Position numbers and translations under genes: made by a program
Part shown: positions 1-10,784 of the stretch, piece after piece
Numbering within the stretch: the first letter of the stretch is position 1
Layout: every line of letters begins with the position of its first letter
Origin: Nymphaea colorata
Taxonomy: Eukaryota > Streptophyta > Magnoliopsida > Nymphaeales > Nymphaeaceae
NCBI RefSeq assembly: GCF_008831285.2
Contig: NC_045138.2
Coordinates: 33,513,934 to 33,577,933, forward strand
Reading direction: 5' to 3'
Length of the DNA: 64,000 nt
Notes under the pieces: model-generated
Seen by the model: the letters and a program-made list of their open reading frames with translations, nothing else
Databases searched by the model: none
What the model was told of the DNA's origin: nothing

Positions 1-1267
1 TATAAGTAGTAAAAAAAGAAGATCGACATACATGCTGCCAATATTATTAAAATTCCACTTGGTAACACTTCCACGGTCAAAGTTGGAGAAAGAGTAATTT
101 GTTGTTAAATTCACTTACTGTGCTAATGGTATGAAGTTATTGTGATTTTTTTAGTTATACTAAAATTGATTTTAATCGTTTACATTACAACACTAGTTTG
201 CGTTAATTATATTTAACTGTTTTTGGTTCACACAGAATTCGTTTTGTGTCTTAAAAAGTCCATATTGACGTCATTCAAAATTTTCAATAAACTCTAGTTC
301 CAAGATCCGATGCCATCAAATGTGACATAAAATTAAGCAATAAATAGCTTCACTTGAGTTTACCGATACTTTAAACTCTTAAGTGTCATTATCACTATTA
401 ATATTAACACACTAATTGTAATTATTCTTTTGGGTTGCAAAAGACGGCGAGCACTGCTTTCAAGCTAAAGGTTGTATTGAAGATTTACTCATCCCTCGAA
501 GAAAGTCATAACTTTAGAGACAGAAATATTGTCTTGAAGTAAATACGTTAGTAAATATTAAAATTGGTTTTTTTTTCGTATGCAAATAATATATAACTAA
601 ATAATCATGAGATCCATGGGAATCAAATAAATAACTCAAGTATTACTATTAATTGTTAAAGCTTGGTGGACCAGCTAGGATTTTCAAGATATAATTTGGC
701 AAACTCGAAAAAAAAAATACAGTAATTTTTTAAAAAGAGAAAACTAAAATGAAGGAAAACAAAATAAGTGAAAAACTAATAATACAAGCATGAAAAACAA
801 ATAGATTTGAAACAAATAAAAATAAAAAAACAGTTAGGCGTTAAAAACAAAAAAATAAAGAAAATGAAAAAATGTGAAAAAACCGTTTTTTGGCATTAAC
901 AAAATAGGGCATTTTTTACACGGTCATCTATTTATCACCTTCTTTTTTGCATTTTTTTGGGGAAATGCGTTTTTTTTGTGACAAAGGTATAAAAATATAG
1001 ATGAGCATAGATTTCACAGTAGCAATGCACCTTAATGGCTTGATAATCCCATGACATCTTTGATGACGCTGATAGTTGCCTCTGGTGGCTTTAGTCCTGC
1101 GAGTCTCACCAAAATCCTACAACTAATTAATGCCCTAAGACGATTACGTTTTTACTTATAAACTGAACCTAATTTCTTGATTGAAACCTGCCAATTACAT
1201 TCGCCAACAAAGATATATTTGATTTGGAAATAATTTTTTGATTTTTCTAAAGTTGAAAATAATTTTT
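1..1267. other. AT-rich, no gene seen
   Basis: Poly(A)/poly(T)-rich sequence with many stops in all frames. Nothing recognised. Confidence 0.6.
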
Positions 1268-1649
1268 TGAAATTTGTGCTCCATTATTTAGATTCTATAT
1301 GAATCCAAATCAACAGTTTTTATATTATTTTAAGTTTATTAAAAATTAGAGAGTCGTAAGAGATTGTCGGATTTTGAATTTTTCTTTTCTGATCACTTTT
1401 AGATTTGAGCCTTTTGGTTTGGTTAGTGGAGTCAGATTTTAAAAACTGACAGAAATCTGATTAATCCACCACTGAAATGGCATAAAGGGTGATAAATAGT
1501 GGACTTCTCAAAGGCATGATGACATTGTCTCATACAGGCTATTTGAGGCTTATGAGAATTCAAGTGCTTCTAGTGAACAATATGCTTGTTGGATTTCCAG
1601 CCATGACGAAAAAGAAAAACAGATAATAAGTTCGCATTTTTGTGATTGT

Positions 1650-1842
1650 AAGGGTATGCTGGAAGGAGCGCAGGAAGTAGCTGTCAAGATGCTATCAATG
1701 GGATCGAAAGGAGGCACTATGGAGTTCATGAATGAAGTGAGATTAGTAGCAAAGCTTCAACATATAAACCTGGTACAGCTTGTAGGCTGCTTTATTGAAG
1801 AGGAAGAGAAGAGAGGATTTTGGTCTACGAATACATGCCCAA
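1650..1842 (+). pseudogene. Single kinase exon 4 fragment in segment A copy 1
   Basis: Reads [48 protein letters not shown], then shifted ILVYEYMPN. It is the one-unit equivalent of the four-unit array at 32321-33000, including the same frame-breaking insertion before ILVYEYMPN. It runs directly into mitochondrial-type rRNA sequence, so no functional kinase is possible. Confidence 0.85.
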
Positions 1843-1907
1843 CAGAAGAGCTGCGAAGCGAGGATAGTCGCGAGTTTCCTTCTTGTTCATCAATCGGAAA
1901 GAAAGAC

Positions 1908-2024
1908 AAACCGGGCACTACGGTGAGACATGAAAACACCCAATCCCATTCCAACCTCGAACTGTGGAATCGTCTTGCGCCATATGTACTGAGATTGTTC
2001 GGGAGACATGGTTCAAGCCCGGGG
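1908..2024 (+). pseudogene. rrn5: Nuclear copy of mitochondrial 5S rRNA (rrn5), copy 1
   Basis: About 117 bases begin AAACCGGGCACTACGGTGAG and end at GCCCGGG, with TGGAATCGTCTTGCGCCATA and GTTCGGGAGACATGG inside. This is the plant mitochondrial 5S rRNA, recognised from memory of the family, with a few substitutions. It sits about 65 bases after the kinase fragment and 52 bases before a mitochondrial tRNA-Pro copy. Nuclear neighbours on both sides make this a NUMT, not an active rRNA gene. Confidence 0.85.
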
Positions 2025-2076
2025 AATCAATGAAAAAGCAGAAGCAAAAGAAGAGTGTGAGACCGACACTCGCAAG

Positions 2077-2136
2077 CGAGGTGTAGCGCATCTGTTTTGG
2101 GTACAGAGGGCCATAGGTTCGAATCCTGTCACCTTG
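2077..2136 (+). pseudogene. trnP: Nuclear copy of mitochondrial tRNA-Pro(UGG) with D-arm deletion, copy 1
   Basis: CGAGGTGTAGCGCA joins TCTGTTTTGGGTACAGAGGG, then GGTTCGAATCCTGTCACCTTG. The anticodon loop TTTTGGGTA carries TGG and the acceptor ends pair. Against the 74-base mitochondrial tRNA as I remember it, 14 bases of the D arm are missing between two GCGCA repeats, so it cannot fold as a normal tRNA. Confidence 0.82.
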
Positions 2137-2679
2137 ATGTTTTGTCAGCCTATCGACACCCCAAAGAATGGACGAGAAGCTGCAAGAATTCGACGCCAAG
2201 CAACTTGACCTCGATGACAATCTACTTATGCCTCGACATATTCCTGTTTGGTTTGTTTCTCTTGATGCCTTTGTTGCAATCACAATTAGGTGCTGCACTG
2301 GACATGATTTAAATGTAAAACAATGAGAATTAAGGTCAAGTGGTTGGTTTCCTAAGTCAAATATTGGAAGCTGAGAAAGGCAGCAACTGACCAAAACACT
2401 GAATTAAATTTTACAGATCAAACAGGTCAAGAAAACCAAAACAGGACGACTTCCTGATTTATAAACAACACTAACAGACCAATGCCGTCATGTCTCGTGA
2501 AAGTGAAAAAATATAATTACGAGAACTCACATCAAATTTGAATGGTAACAGGCATATTTTAAGGTATGGAAATATTGTATTTAACTGCTTGAATTATGTA
2601 TAAAAAAAAAAAAAGCTAAACGAAGCACTTCTATTCAAGCTAGTTCTTCTTAAACAACGAGAACGGAAGACATGCTTGG

Positions 2680-2915
2680 CAAAAACCACCGTTATAGCTC
2701 AATAGCGGCGACAAAGACTACCGGTATTTGTCTATACCGGTGCGTTTCTCCGACGCTATACCTACTTATACCGATGATGGTTTTCCCCGCTAAATCCGCT
2801 TTTACCGGTGTTACTTGTCGCCGTTGGAAGTCTTCACCGCTGTAGACCTATAACGGTTATATCTGCCACCGGTATACGTAGTTAAAACTGATCGTACACA
2901 CCGGCCGAAAAATAC
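2680..2915. repeat. ACCGGTATA-motif cluster (MITE-like), copy 1
   Basis: About 235 bp packed with ACCGGTATA, ACCGCTATA and their inverted forms (for example ACCGGTATTTGTCTATACCGGTG). The start CACCGTTATAG and the end CTATAACGGT...CCACCGGTATA are roughly inverted. Dense inverted short motifs are typical of transposon subterminal regions. Other copies: 33868-34105 and 42811-43050. Confidence 0.5.
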
Positions 2916-3831
2916 AGCCGTATTTGGAGAGCACAACCCCAGTACGTGAAGCGAGCACCACAACCCTGGCAGACACACTAGGTGTGCACCTAAGGTGCCA
3001 GCCTAACTCTCAGCTCTTTCTCTCTCTCCCTCCCTATTGTGATTTAACACTTACATCTTTGATGCTTAAACAAATTTATCTGTTTACTAAACTGTTTATG
3101 AAAAATGGACTTGACATTTTGATTTCTGCACTGAAGGCACTTGCACTCTTGACTTCCTAATCTGGGATAGTTTGTCACTGTAATTGCCTTCATTGTTCGA
3201 AAGCTGCAGTCACGTTATTTCCTATTTCAATTGTTCAATTTACTTCACCATTAAAGTTGCGATTATTTAAGTTTGTAGAATCTTGATAAGTTACCTCTAC
3301 CTGACAAATGCAAAGCGCCTGGAGGAATTCATGTCGAACATCGGTTTTTCTGCGGGTGTTTTTCCTAATATGATTGCACAGAAATGAAGGAAATGTTTTG
3401 AGGAATCAACCTAAGTTTGATGCTTGGAATCTTGGATGCCTGTGGTATTGCCAACCTGATCATTCTGCAGCCAATGGAAGTTGGGACTTGCTTCTGAGGT
3501 TCCTGAGATATCCTTCACAGCAAAAGTGCGCACGAGCAATCCAACAACAACCACCTTCACCTTTGGCAGCTATATCATTGCCATTCTTCATATCGTTGTT
3601 CAGAATCATCTATCAAATGGATAAATAGAATACGCAGTCTACTTTGATCTACGATTTCAAAATTGCAAAAACCTTGTCATTGTAAACAAAGGTTCATGAA
3701 TAGAAAAAAAGTTGAAAACAAATGCAACTGAACCCACCGGGTTCTGGTTCCTGATAGTTGATTGAGCTGCGGTTCAGTGCAATTACTAAAATCATTAGAC
3801 AAATGATAAAATCATAAAAGTAACACAAAGA

Positions 3832-4108
3832 CTGTTAGCGTATGGGGATCGGGTCTGTTCAGACCCGATCCATTCTCCTTATATCCACACGCCTAAATTA
3901 CTAGGCGGTGGCTCTCTTGTAATATTTTATAATTTTATGTACAAATCTGTTGTAACCTATTAGGGTTATTCTTTTAATTCAAAGATTAAGGAACGCAGGG
4001 CTGGGTTAAGCCGGCTGCTCCCTTTCCTCCATCGTCTTCTTTCATCCTCTCCTCTCAATATATCTGTTTTGCATACGGAGAGACGAGTACTTTGTGAAGA
4101 TTCTTACA
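3832..4108 (+). mobile_element. Copia-type LTR (5' LTR of a truncated element)
   Basis: Starts TGTTAGCGTATGG and ends GATTCTTACA, 277 bp, with TG...CA ends. It is followed at once by TGGTATCAGAGC (4109-4120), the initiator-Met tRNA primer site usual in Copia elements. Segment A copy 2 shows the uninterrupted target (ACACAAAGAC then AACTGAAAAT). No 3' LTR is visible; the element is cut off near 5000. Confidence 0.88.
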
Positions 4109-4300
4109 TGGTATCAGAGCCAGGTTGCATCGTCTTCCGGTTTGATGTGATTAGCCCTAATCTGCCCTAAATTCTTTCTTTTCTGGCGTGGTCATCCCTC
4201 TTTTCAGTTTCTGCCCTAAATCTTGCGTGATTTGCCCTAATCGTTGTGCCCTATTTTCTCATCGTTTTGCCCTAATTTATGTCGTTGCCCTAAATCAATT

Positions 4301-4998
4301 ATGGATCAGCCGACTCCCTCTCTTCTATCTTCTAGCTTTCTCTCCCAACTTATTTCTCAAAAGCTGAATCATAGTAACTATTTGACTTAGAAACGTCAAA
4401 TAGTCCCTTTTATTAAAAGTCATAGACTCTACGGGCATATCGATGGGACCACTCCAGCACCTCCTATGTATATTGACCGTGAAGTGAAGAAGACCGTAGT
4501 GGGAGATCAAGCTGCTGCGGCTGCGGCTATGAGTGAAATCAGATTTGAATATGAAACCATTACTGAAAATAATCTTGAGTATGAAGCTTGGCTAGCTCAC
4601 GACCAGTCCCTTGTTGCCTATATTACTTCTACTTTGTCAGAGGAAGTATTAGGAGGTATTGATGAAGATTTAACAGCCCTAGAGTTGTGGTCTACCCTTG
4701 CCACCACGTATTCTCAAGTATCCGAAGCACGTTTTCTGTAGTTAAGAAGGCAATTTGAGGACATCAAGCGTGGGACGCGTACTGTTTTGGAGTATTTGAA
4801 TGAAATTAAAAGTGTTAAGTGATCAACTTGCTGCCATTGGACATCCCGTCAGCGACAAGGACAAAGTGCAACAAGCCTTGAGTGGACTGGGAACAGATTT
4901 TGATATTTTTTGCACAGCCTTGGAAGTCCTACCTATTCTTCCATCTTTCGAAGATCTCAAGGCTAAGTTATTCCAACACAAAGCTAGTCGTGTTCAGC
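4301..4998 (+). pseudogene. Copia gag fragment, broken
   Basis: From ATG at 4301 the frame reads MDQPTPSLL, SQKLNHSNYLT, then a stop at 4388; further LYGHIDGTTPAPP, EYEAWLAHDQSLVAYI, LWSTLATTYSQVSEARF and a second stop at 4739. After a shift near 4800 it continues LSDQLAAIGHPVSDKDKVQ and LSGLGTDFD. This is the gag (UBN2-type) part of plant Copia polyproteins. Two stops and a frameshift show it is dead. No zinc knuckle, protease, integrase or reverse transcriptase follows; at 4998 it joins a different repeat. Confidence 0.88.
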
Positions 4999-5699
4999 CA
5001 TCTTCCTCTGCTCCACCACTTCCATTAAAAAATCAGGCGCTAATTCTACAAGTGTCCTCTCCCTGCAAGATTTTCTAGGGAGATCCTCCTCTCAGCTACT
5101 GAGCTCACAGAGACTGCCGGAGCAGGTCGGAGTAGACAAACTTCCGGCCACCCTCTCTGTCCCTGTTTCCTGCGTCCCCTGTTCGGGCATCTGAACGAGC
5201 AGTCGTGAATCCTCTGCTTCCCCAGACATCTATTGCTAGGACTCTCAACCGACCGATTGGTAAGGTCTCCAGACAAAAACTTATCTCAGTTTATATTATT
5301 CTCTGCAATCGTCCCAGCGAGAGTCCAACTGGGGAGCGACGGAAGCAGTGCGGCCTCCCCCGACCGGTCTCCAGATAAAAACTTATCTCAGTTTATATTA
5401 TTCTCCTGCAATCATCTCAGCGAGAGTCCAACTGGGGTGCGACGGAAGCAGCGCTGCGGCCTTCCCTGTTCCCGAGCCTCCCTTGTCCATCCTCTACTCC
5501 TGCCTTCCTGGCAGAGACCCTGTGGGGGAGTAGTTGAGAGAGACACCCCCCGTTTGATCTCAACGGGAAATCTGTCCATCCGGTGAAGTGCACAACCATC
5601 GCAATCCCCTGTTTCTCCCTCATGACTTGATTTCTCTGTAACTTACCTGCTACGAGGAGAACCATTTCGGCTGAGCTGCTCGTCCAGCCAGTGGAGGGC
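4998..5699. repeat. GC-rich repeat G, copy 1
   Basis: Matches 8269-8973 from GCCATCTTCCTCTGCTCCAC to CAGCCAGTGGAGGGC. Contains an internal tandem repeat of about 105 bp (GGTCTCCAGA.AAAAACTTATCTCAG to CGGAAGCAG) present twice. Much higher GC than its surroundings. Joins the gag fragment on the left and segment B on the right at sharp borders. I cannot class it; a retroelement untranslated region is one possibility. Confidence 0.75.
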
Positions 5700-6597
5700 G
5701 GGCATCTTGGACTGTTCTTGGTGGACAAGCATCCTTCAAGCTTCTATGTGTGTATGTATGTTACATGAATGGTTTCATGATTGATTAGCTACTTATGATG
5801 AATTGGTTTTGAATTCTAGTATGAGTTATTAGTAGAGACGTTCACAAGGCAACTTCGAGGGATAGAGAATCACTTTATAGTTTATACTCACTGGTTAACA
5901 TGGTATATCTAATACAATTTGTAGCACATAAGATTGTAGAAAAAAAAGGAAAAAGAAAAACAGAAGGAAGGCTTCAGCTGAGAAATCTATATTGCAGCTG
6001 GTTGACTTTGGTTTTTTCAGCATATATCAGTTCCTTTTCTTATTTTTTTTGCTTTTTTTATAATTTCAAATGAAGAAATTCTCTCTCAACACAAAGCCGA
6101 AACCAACACCAGAGGATGAATTCCAAGAATCAAATGTAAAATTTGGTTGAACTTTCAATGAACAGGCAACGAGGGTTTTTTTTGGCCGGGCATCTTCAAC
6201 CTTCTTCCTTTCCATTCTTTGGCTTAGCTTGAGCCTTGTTGTACTTTTGGAAATACCGATGTGAGTGGAGGATGTGTGAAAAATGCAGCTGTGCAGCTTG
6301 AAGACCAGAACCTATCCTCTCATCTCCTTTCTTAAGAACATCGGCTGCACTTCCATTCTCATCCCCATCTTTAGGCATATTATTTCTATGTTCAAAAATA
6401 GTGCATAAAGATTGCTATATCCGTGAAGGAATCCCAAGCATAGGATAAATTTAGCTCTTACTGTATAATGCATACCAAAAGAAGTCAATCAGCAGCACAT
6501 TTGATGAAGGATTTCTACATGGTTACTCGTTTGGGAAACTATGTCTACTACACAATTCAAAGACCGAGCTACAGAATATCAATCTTTAATATTATAC

Positions 6598-6723
6598 CTC
6601 TTCTGTGACGACGCCATTTTGGACAAAGTATTGACAGCCATTGATAGGCCAGCCTCCATCACAGCCACCTCCACACATAGACCCACAACATGCAAGAACA
6701 TTGTTAACTGACAGTGAGGTGCT
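6598..6723 (-). pseudogene. Cathepsin-B-like cysteine protease exon fragment, copy 1
   Basis: The minus strand reads [20 protein letters not shown] then [20 protein letters not shown], 42 codons without a stop, between an acceptor (CCTGTAG) and a donor (GAAGAG|GTATAA). This matches the internal exon of plant cathepsin B (papain family C1A), whose hallmark is LSVNDLLACCG..CG.GC.GG.P....YF...GVVT. The catalytic Cys and His exons are not found nearby, so it is an isolated exon. Known-family assignment from memory; the exon borders are seen. Confidence 0.85.
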
Positions 6724-7025
6724 CTACAGGAAAAGACAACTGTAGTTAGTAAACCGAACAAAAAAATAAGGACCAAAACTGTGGCGGCAAAAGCGAGTGG
6801 CTCGATTCTCATTCAATTGTTGATTTTCCTAAATCCGATCCTTAAAAACCAGAGCAAGTCAAGGTCGGAACCCTAGGCACATCCCCACAACAATCATGCA
6901 CACTACAAGAAGACCAAGTAGAACGAAAATCAAAACCCTTGTGATTGCTTTTAAGATCAAACTCTCTTCCCCGTCTGATATTGAATTAGAACTTTCCTAT
7001 TTCAATTGTCCCAACCCAGCTGTCT

Positions 7026-7095
7026 TGAGGTCATAGTCCTTGAGATTGTGAGTGGACAGAGGATGACAAGGCCAAGGTTCCAAGACATCGAGCAT
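7026..7095 (+). pseudogene. Receptor-kinase exon 6 piece in segment B copy 1
   Basis: Reads [13 protein letters not shown] then RFQDIEH, with a CCAAGG insertion between, matching RLK2 exon 6 ([20 protein letters not shown]). About 70 bp only. Same strand and 3' of the exon 4 piece, as expected for the scattered remains of one kinase gene. Confidence 0.82.
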
Positions 7096-7099
7096 CCCA

Positions 7100-7609
7100 G
7101 CCCGAGAAACCCTAACTTACTTTTCTCCTGTTTGAGGTAGCCATCCCCGACTTTAACATGAGCGTCTGGAGACAAAGAAGTTATCGACTGTGATCACGTA
7201 CTGGCTCATCCGTCTAAGGAACGCATTAAGGAAGAACCAATGGGGGAAAAAGAAAGGGAGCACCGCTCAAGGGCAGACAGTCTGAATCCGTTGATGCACA
7301 AAAACGCCATATCCTGCATCAACGATTTCCATAAGCACCACAAGAATAAGAAAGAAATCTGTTAAATTTCCCATGTTTGAATTATCCAGAAATCCAATGA
7401 CAAACGCAAAATAAAAAAATAAACACTGTTGAAACCTGCCCTAGAAATCCTAACTCACCTTTCCCCTGTTCGACGTAGCCATCCCCGACTATAACACGAC
7501 CGTCTGGAGGCGACGCTCAAAGAAGTTATCGACTGTGAGCGCGTATTGGCTCATCCGCCTAAGGAAGGCATTAGGGAAGAACCAATGAGGGAAAAAAAGA
7601 GGGAGCACC
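7100..7609 (-). repeat. RPS9-derived tandem units, 2 copies (segment B copy 1)
   Basis: Units of about 338 bp (GTAGCCATCCCCGACT at 7137 and 7475). On the minus strand they read FFLNAFLRRMSQYVITVDNFF and similar, matching 40S ribosomal protein S9 (uS4) ALLRRMNRYG...ALTVENFLERRLQT, with about 16 residues deleted after the Tyr. Decayed by stops and small indels. Confidence 0.75.
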
Positions 7610-8268
7610 TGCCAGGAATTCACCTAGATCGTGTCTCTTCCTCTCCAACGTGCCCTCTGCCCAGTGGAGCTCCCCTAACTGCCCTCTGCCCAGTGGAGCT
7701 CCCCTAACTGGGCCTCAGCCCGCCTTGTTGCCCCTCTTCTTGCTGCTGAGGATTAGGCCCATTCGGCCGTGTGCGGTGCACTTGGTGGTTCGACCCTCTT
7801 GCAAGCTGCTGTATTTCTGCTGGTGACCACACCAATGGCCGCAAACCCTTCCGAATGAGACTCGTGGATGCCCTTGGCAGCGAGGTTACCTCTTGCAGAA
7901 GCCCCCAAAATTTTTGGTCCTGCGCACCGCTCCCCATCATAATCAAGGTTCTCCTTTCCATCAGTAAGCTCACGTCACCGGATACAGAATCCCCGACTCG
8001 CTGCGGTTCCATCGAGCCATATCTTGTCGCCGGAGGAAGTCCCCACTAGAATAGTAAGATTTCCAGCGCCCCTGATTTAACTGCACACCACCGCCGACGC
8101 GGGTCTCCGCTGGCCCTCAAACTGCTCAGACAGCACCGTGGGTTAGTGTCGGATCCAACAAGCCCAACCTGTAGCATCGCCCGAAAGGTGCGGATCCAAC
8201 GGTCCAGTGCTCGACTGGAACCGGTGCCGGAGTTTGCTGGAATCAGGCGATTTTCGATCGCCTGTTCT
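7610..8268. repeat. GC-rich unclassified sequence interrupting segment B copy 1
   Basis: Segment B homology stops at GGGAGCACC (7609). What follows is GC-rich, with a 29-bp tandem duplication (GCCCTCTGCCCAGTGGAGCTCCCCTAACT shown as two adjacent copies at about 7651-7708). Open frames on both strands show no family I know. Together with repeat G it may be one inserted element of about 1.36 kb (7610-8973). Confidence 0.45.
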
Positions 8269-8973
8269 GCCATCTTCCTCTGCTCCACCACTTCCATTCA
8301 AAAATCAGGCGCTAATTCTACAAGTGTCCTCTCCCTGCAAGATTTTCCAGGGAGATCCTCCTCTCAGCTACGGATCGAAAGAACCTGAGCTCACAGAGAC
8401 TGCCGGAGCTGGTCGGAGTAGACAAACTTCCGGTCACCCTCTCTGTCCCTGTTTCCTGCATCCCCTGTTCGGGCATCTGAGCGAGGGAGCGCAGTCGTGA
8501 ATCCTCTGCTTCCCCAGACATCTATTGCTGGGACTCTCGACCGACCGATTGGTAAGGTCTCTAGACAAAAACTTATCTTAGTTTATATTATTCTTTGCAA
8601 TCGTCCCAGCGAGAGTCCAATTGGGGAGCGACGGAAGCAGTGCGGCCTCCCCCGACCGGTCTCCAGACAAAAACTTATCTCAGTTTCATCTCAGCGAGAG
8701 TCCAACTGGGGTGCGACGGAAGCAGCGCTGCGGCCTTCCCTGTTCCCAAGCCTCCCTTGTCCATCCTCTACTCCTGCCTTCCTCGCAGAGACCCTGTGGG
8801 GGAGTAGTTGAGAGAGACACCCCCCGTTTGATCTCAACGGGAAATCTGTCCATCCGGTGAAGTGCACAACCATCGCAATCCCCTGTTTCTCCCTCATGAC
8901 TTGATTTCTCTGTAACTTACCTAATACGAGGAGAACCATTTCGGCTCAGCTGCTCGTCCAGCCAGTGGAGGGC
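8269..8973. repeat. GC-rich repeat G, copy 2
   Basis: Second copy of 4998-5699. It has an extra CGGATCGAAAGAACC piece and lacks about 25 bp of the second internal unit. It lies behind unrelated GC-rich sequence (7610-8268), so the shared border at GCCATCTTCC is a real edge of the repeat. Confidence 0.75.
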
Positions 8974-9209
8974 CTTTGGAGGCCACCAATCCCTACTCAG
9001 CTACTGCTGTTCTTCTGCCAAGCGAGCTCGGCATAGCAACGGACAGGGTGCTACACAAACAAATTTAAACAATTTTGCTCTTGATGCATAAAATGGAAAA
9101 GGTACCGCCATCGATTTACTTGCTCATTATTTTCAAATTCCCTAACAATAAAAATTGCATCCTGATAGGCTAGTCAGGCATGTCTAACAGAGGAATCGCT
9201 TTTGAAACC

Positions 9210-9556
9210 GCATATATTTGTTACATGTTGTAGTGAAACTGAGATGCATCCTCAACCCAAACCGCATATATTTGTTATTTGTTGTAGTGAAACCAAGATG
9301 CATCCCCAATCCAACCCGGTTCTTGATACTTAGATGCCTCCTTGATACTTAGATGCCTCCCCAACCCGATTTTTGAAATCGAGATATTGTTTTTGAAACC
9401 GAGATAACTCCCAACCCGGTACTTGAAACTGAGATGCCTCCCCAACCGGTTCCTAGAATGTCTGAGATGCCTCTCCAACTCGGTTCGACCTCTCCAACCT
9501 GGTTCTACCTCTCCAACCCGATTCTTGAAACCGCACACGTCTCCAACCCGTTTCAA
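9210..9556. repeat. Minisatellite, about 27-34-bp degenerate units
   Basis: Repeated GAGATGCCTCCCCAACCCGG with TTCTTGAAACC spacers, some ten units of variable length; preceded by a 48-bp block (CCGCATATATTTGTTA...) present twice. No coding signal. Confidence 0.75.
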
Positions 9557-10020
9557 CTTCAATTTTATCCAACACCAACCATAGGAGTTTCTTGAAGCAC
9601 AAAATACTCCTTACCAGGTCTAACATGGGCTTCATCACCTCTCACATGCTCAAGGGGCTGAAAATACAGCTTTGGGATTCTCCTACACTTCTCGAGCTTC
9701 CTCTTTCAGTGGTCACCAGCCCCTCACATGCACTTCAAGAAGAAGCCACCCACCCATGATGTTACCTACCCTAAGGGATTTGAACTAAACAAAATAAGCT
9801 TTAGAAAGCTAGAATTAGGGAAAAATCAGGTAAATATCAGAAATTCCAACTCCAGGCACCCAGGTAGCAGAAAACAGAGTTTAATAAAAATTTTAAATTC
9901 TATAACATCAAATCATCAGGTCCAAAAGTTCTGAAATTTTGAGGGTGTAAAGTTGAGTTCAATACCTAACTTTGACCAAAAAATAGATAAAGGTGGAAGG
10001 TGGACTTTCCTTCATTTTCC
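9545..10020. repeat. Direct repeat D, copy 1
   Basis: CAACTTCAATTTTATCCAAC to GACTTTCCTTCATTTTCC, matched at 10785-11255 with indels; a third partial match at about 10370-10445 (AGCTCAAAATACTCCCTAAG). On the minus strand both copies give short frames with KKCRRIPKPYFQPLEH-type sequence that I cannot assign. Probably an unclassified retroelement piece. Confidence 0.7.
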
Positions 10021-10784
10021 TTTCGCTTCTCATCCCCTTGTTCTTTAAAGAATCCAATATGATTCTCGTTTCTGACTCTCTCACTATAGGATTGCTATTC
10101 ATCATGTCTCTAGGACGAATTGTAAGCATCCAGAGCATCAACCAAGGCTTCATGTGCAGCAAACTGAACTGCTTCAGCATCCATTATAGGGGGCAGCAAT
10201 GTAAGCAATTAACCAATGCACTCTCCCCAACTCTAAGTTAGGCCAGAAGAAGAGTCTCACCCAGAGGTAAGCCTCATTAAGTTTTTGTGTAACCCTAAAG
10301 TCTCCAAGGGTATCTATGGAGCGTGAAGATTTCTGGGGTCAACAGCATCTCGATGGTGGCCAACTGCAGGAGTTCTTTAAGCTCAAAATACTCCCTAAGA
10401 GGGTTAACATGGGCTTCATCGCCTCTCACATGATCAAGGGGCTAGTTCTAGAGAGTGTCTCTTCATTAAACATGTTATAAAACTTGACTTCTTAGAGAGT
10501 TCACGTCTCATAAAACTTGCCAACAAAAGAGACCTAGTGTGAGAAGGCCTGTCGTTTGTCGAATCCTTGTGTAGGCCGGTAGTTTCTCAAATCCTTGTGC
10601 CTTCTGTCATTTCTCAAACCCTTGTGACACCTGAGCTTGTCCTTCATAATGGCACCAGTGCATCATATGCAAGAATGTACAGTGATCAAACAAAATAATG
10701 GCACCAGTGCATCATATACAAAAATGTACAGTGATCAAACAAAATGAACACACATCCTTCAGTGCGTGAAAATTTCCTCCAATT

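Larger units (their letters stand above)
1268..3831 (+). repeat. Segment A, copy 1
   Basis: Matches 31980-35835 from TGAAATTTGTGCTCCATTAT onward. Contains the kinase fragment, rrn5/trnP copies and an ACCGGTATA-rich stretch. Relative to copy 2 it lacks about 800 bp (34795-35605 there) at the point AGAATCATCTATCAAATGG, and has one kinase unit where copy 2 has four. It is cut at 3831 by a Copia LTR. A short unidentified frame after trnP (about 2137-2312) has no family I recognise. Confidence 0.9.
5695..7609 (+). repeat. Segment B, copy 1
   Basis: Matches 45085-47540 from AGGGCGGGCATCTTGGACTG. Carries an antisense cathepsin-B-like exon (6598-6723), a kinase exon 6 piece (7026-7095) and two RPS9-derived units (about 7100-7609). 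Cut on the right by GC-rich sequence. Confidence 0.9.

Noticed and set aside
2137-2312. A frame after trnP (IDEKLQEFDAKQLDVDDNRL in copy 2) that looked like a piece of mitochondrial cox2
   Set aside because: Only a few residues (L.VDNR) agree and the DNA does not resemble cox2; left as unidentified.
5233-5586. 117-codon frame in the GC-rich repeat as a gene
   Set aside because: It exists because an internal 105-bp tandem repeat is stop-poor; the same DNA is open in several frames and in the second repeat copy the frame differs.
6579-6812. 77-codon minus-strand frame with a hydrophobic start, repeated in the three segment B copies
   Set aside because: It overlaps the cathepsin-like exon in another frame; the exon frame matches a real family with splice borders, so this one is a shadow.
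7704-8049. Overlapping frames of about 100 codons on both strands
   Set aside because: High GC makes both strands open; no motif or family recognised and the region is an insertion.
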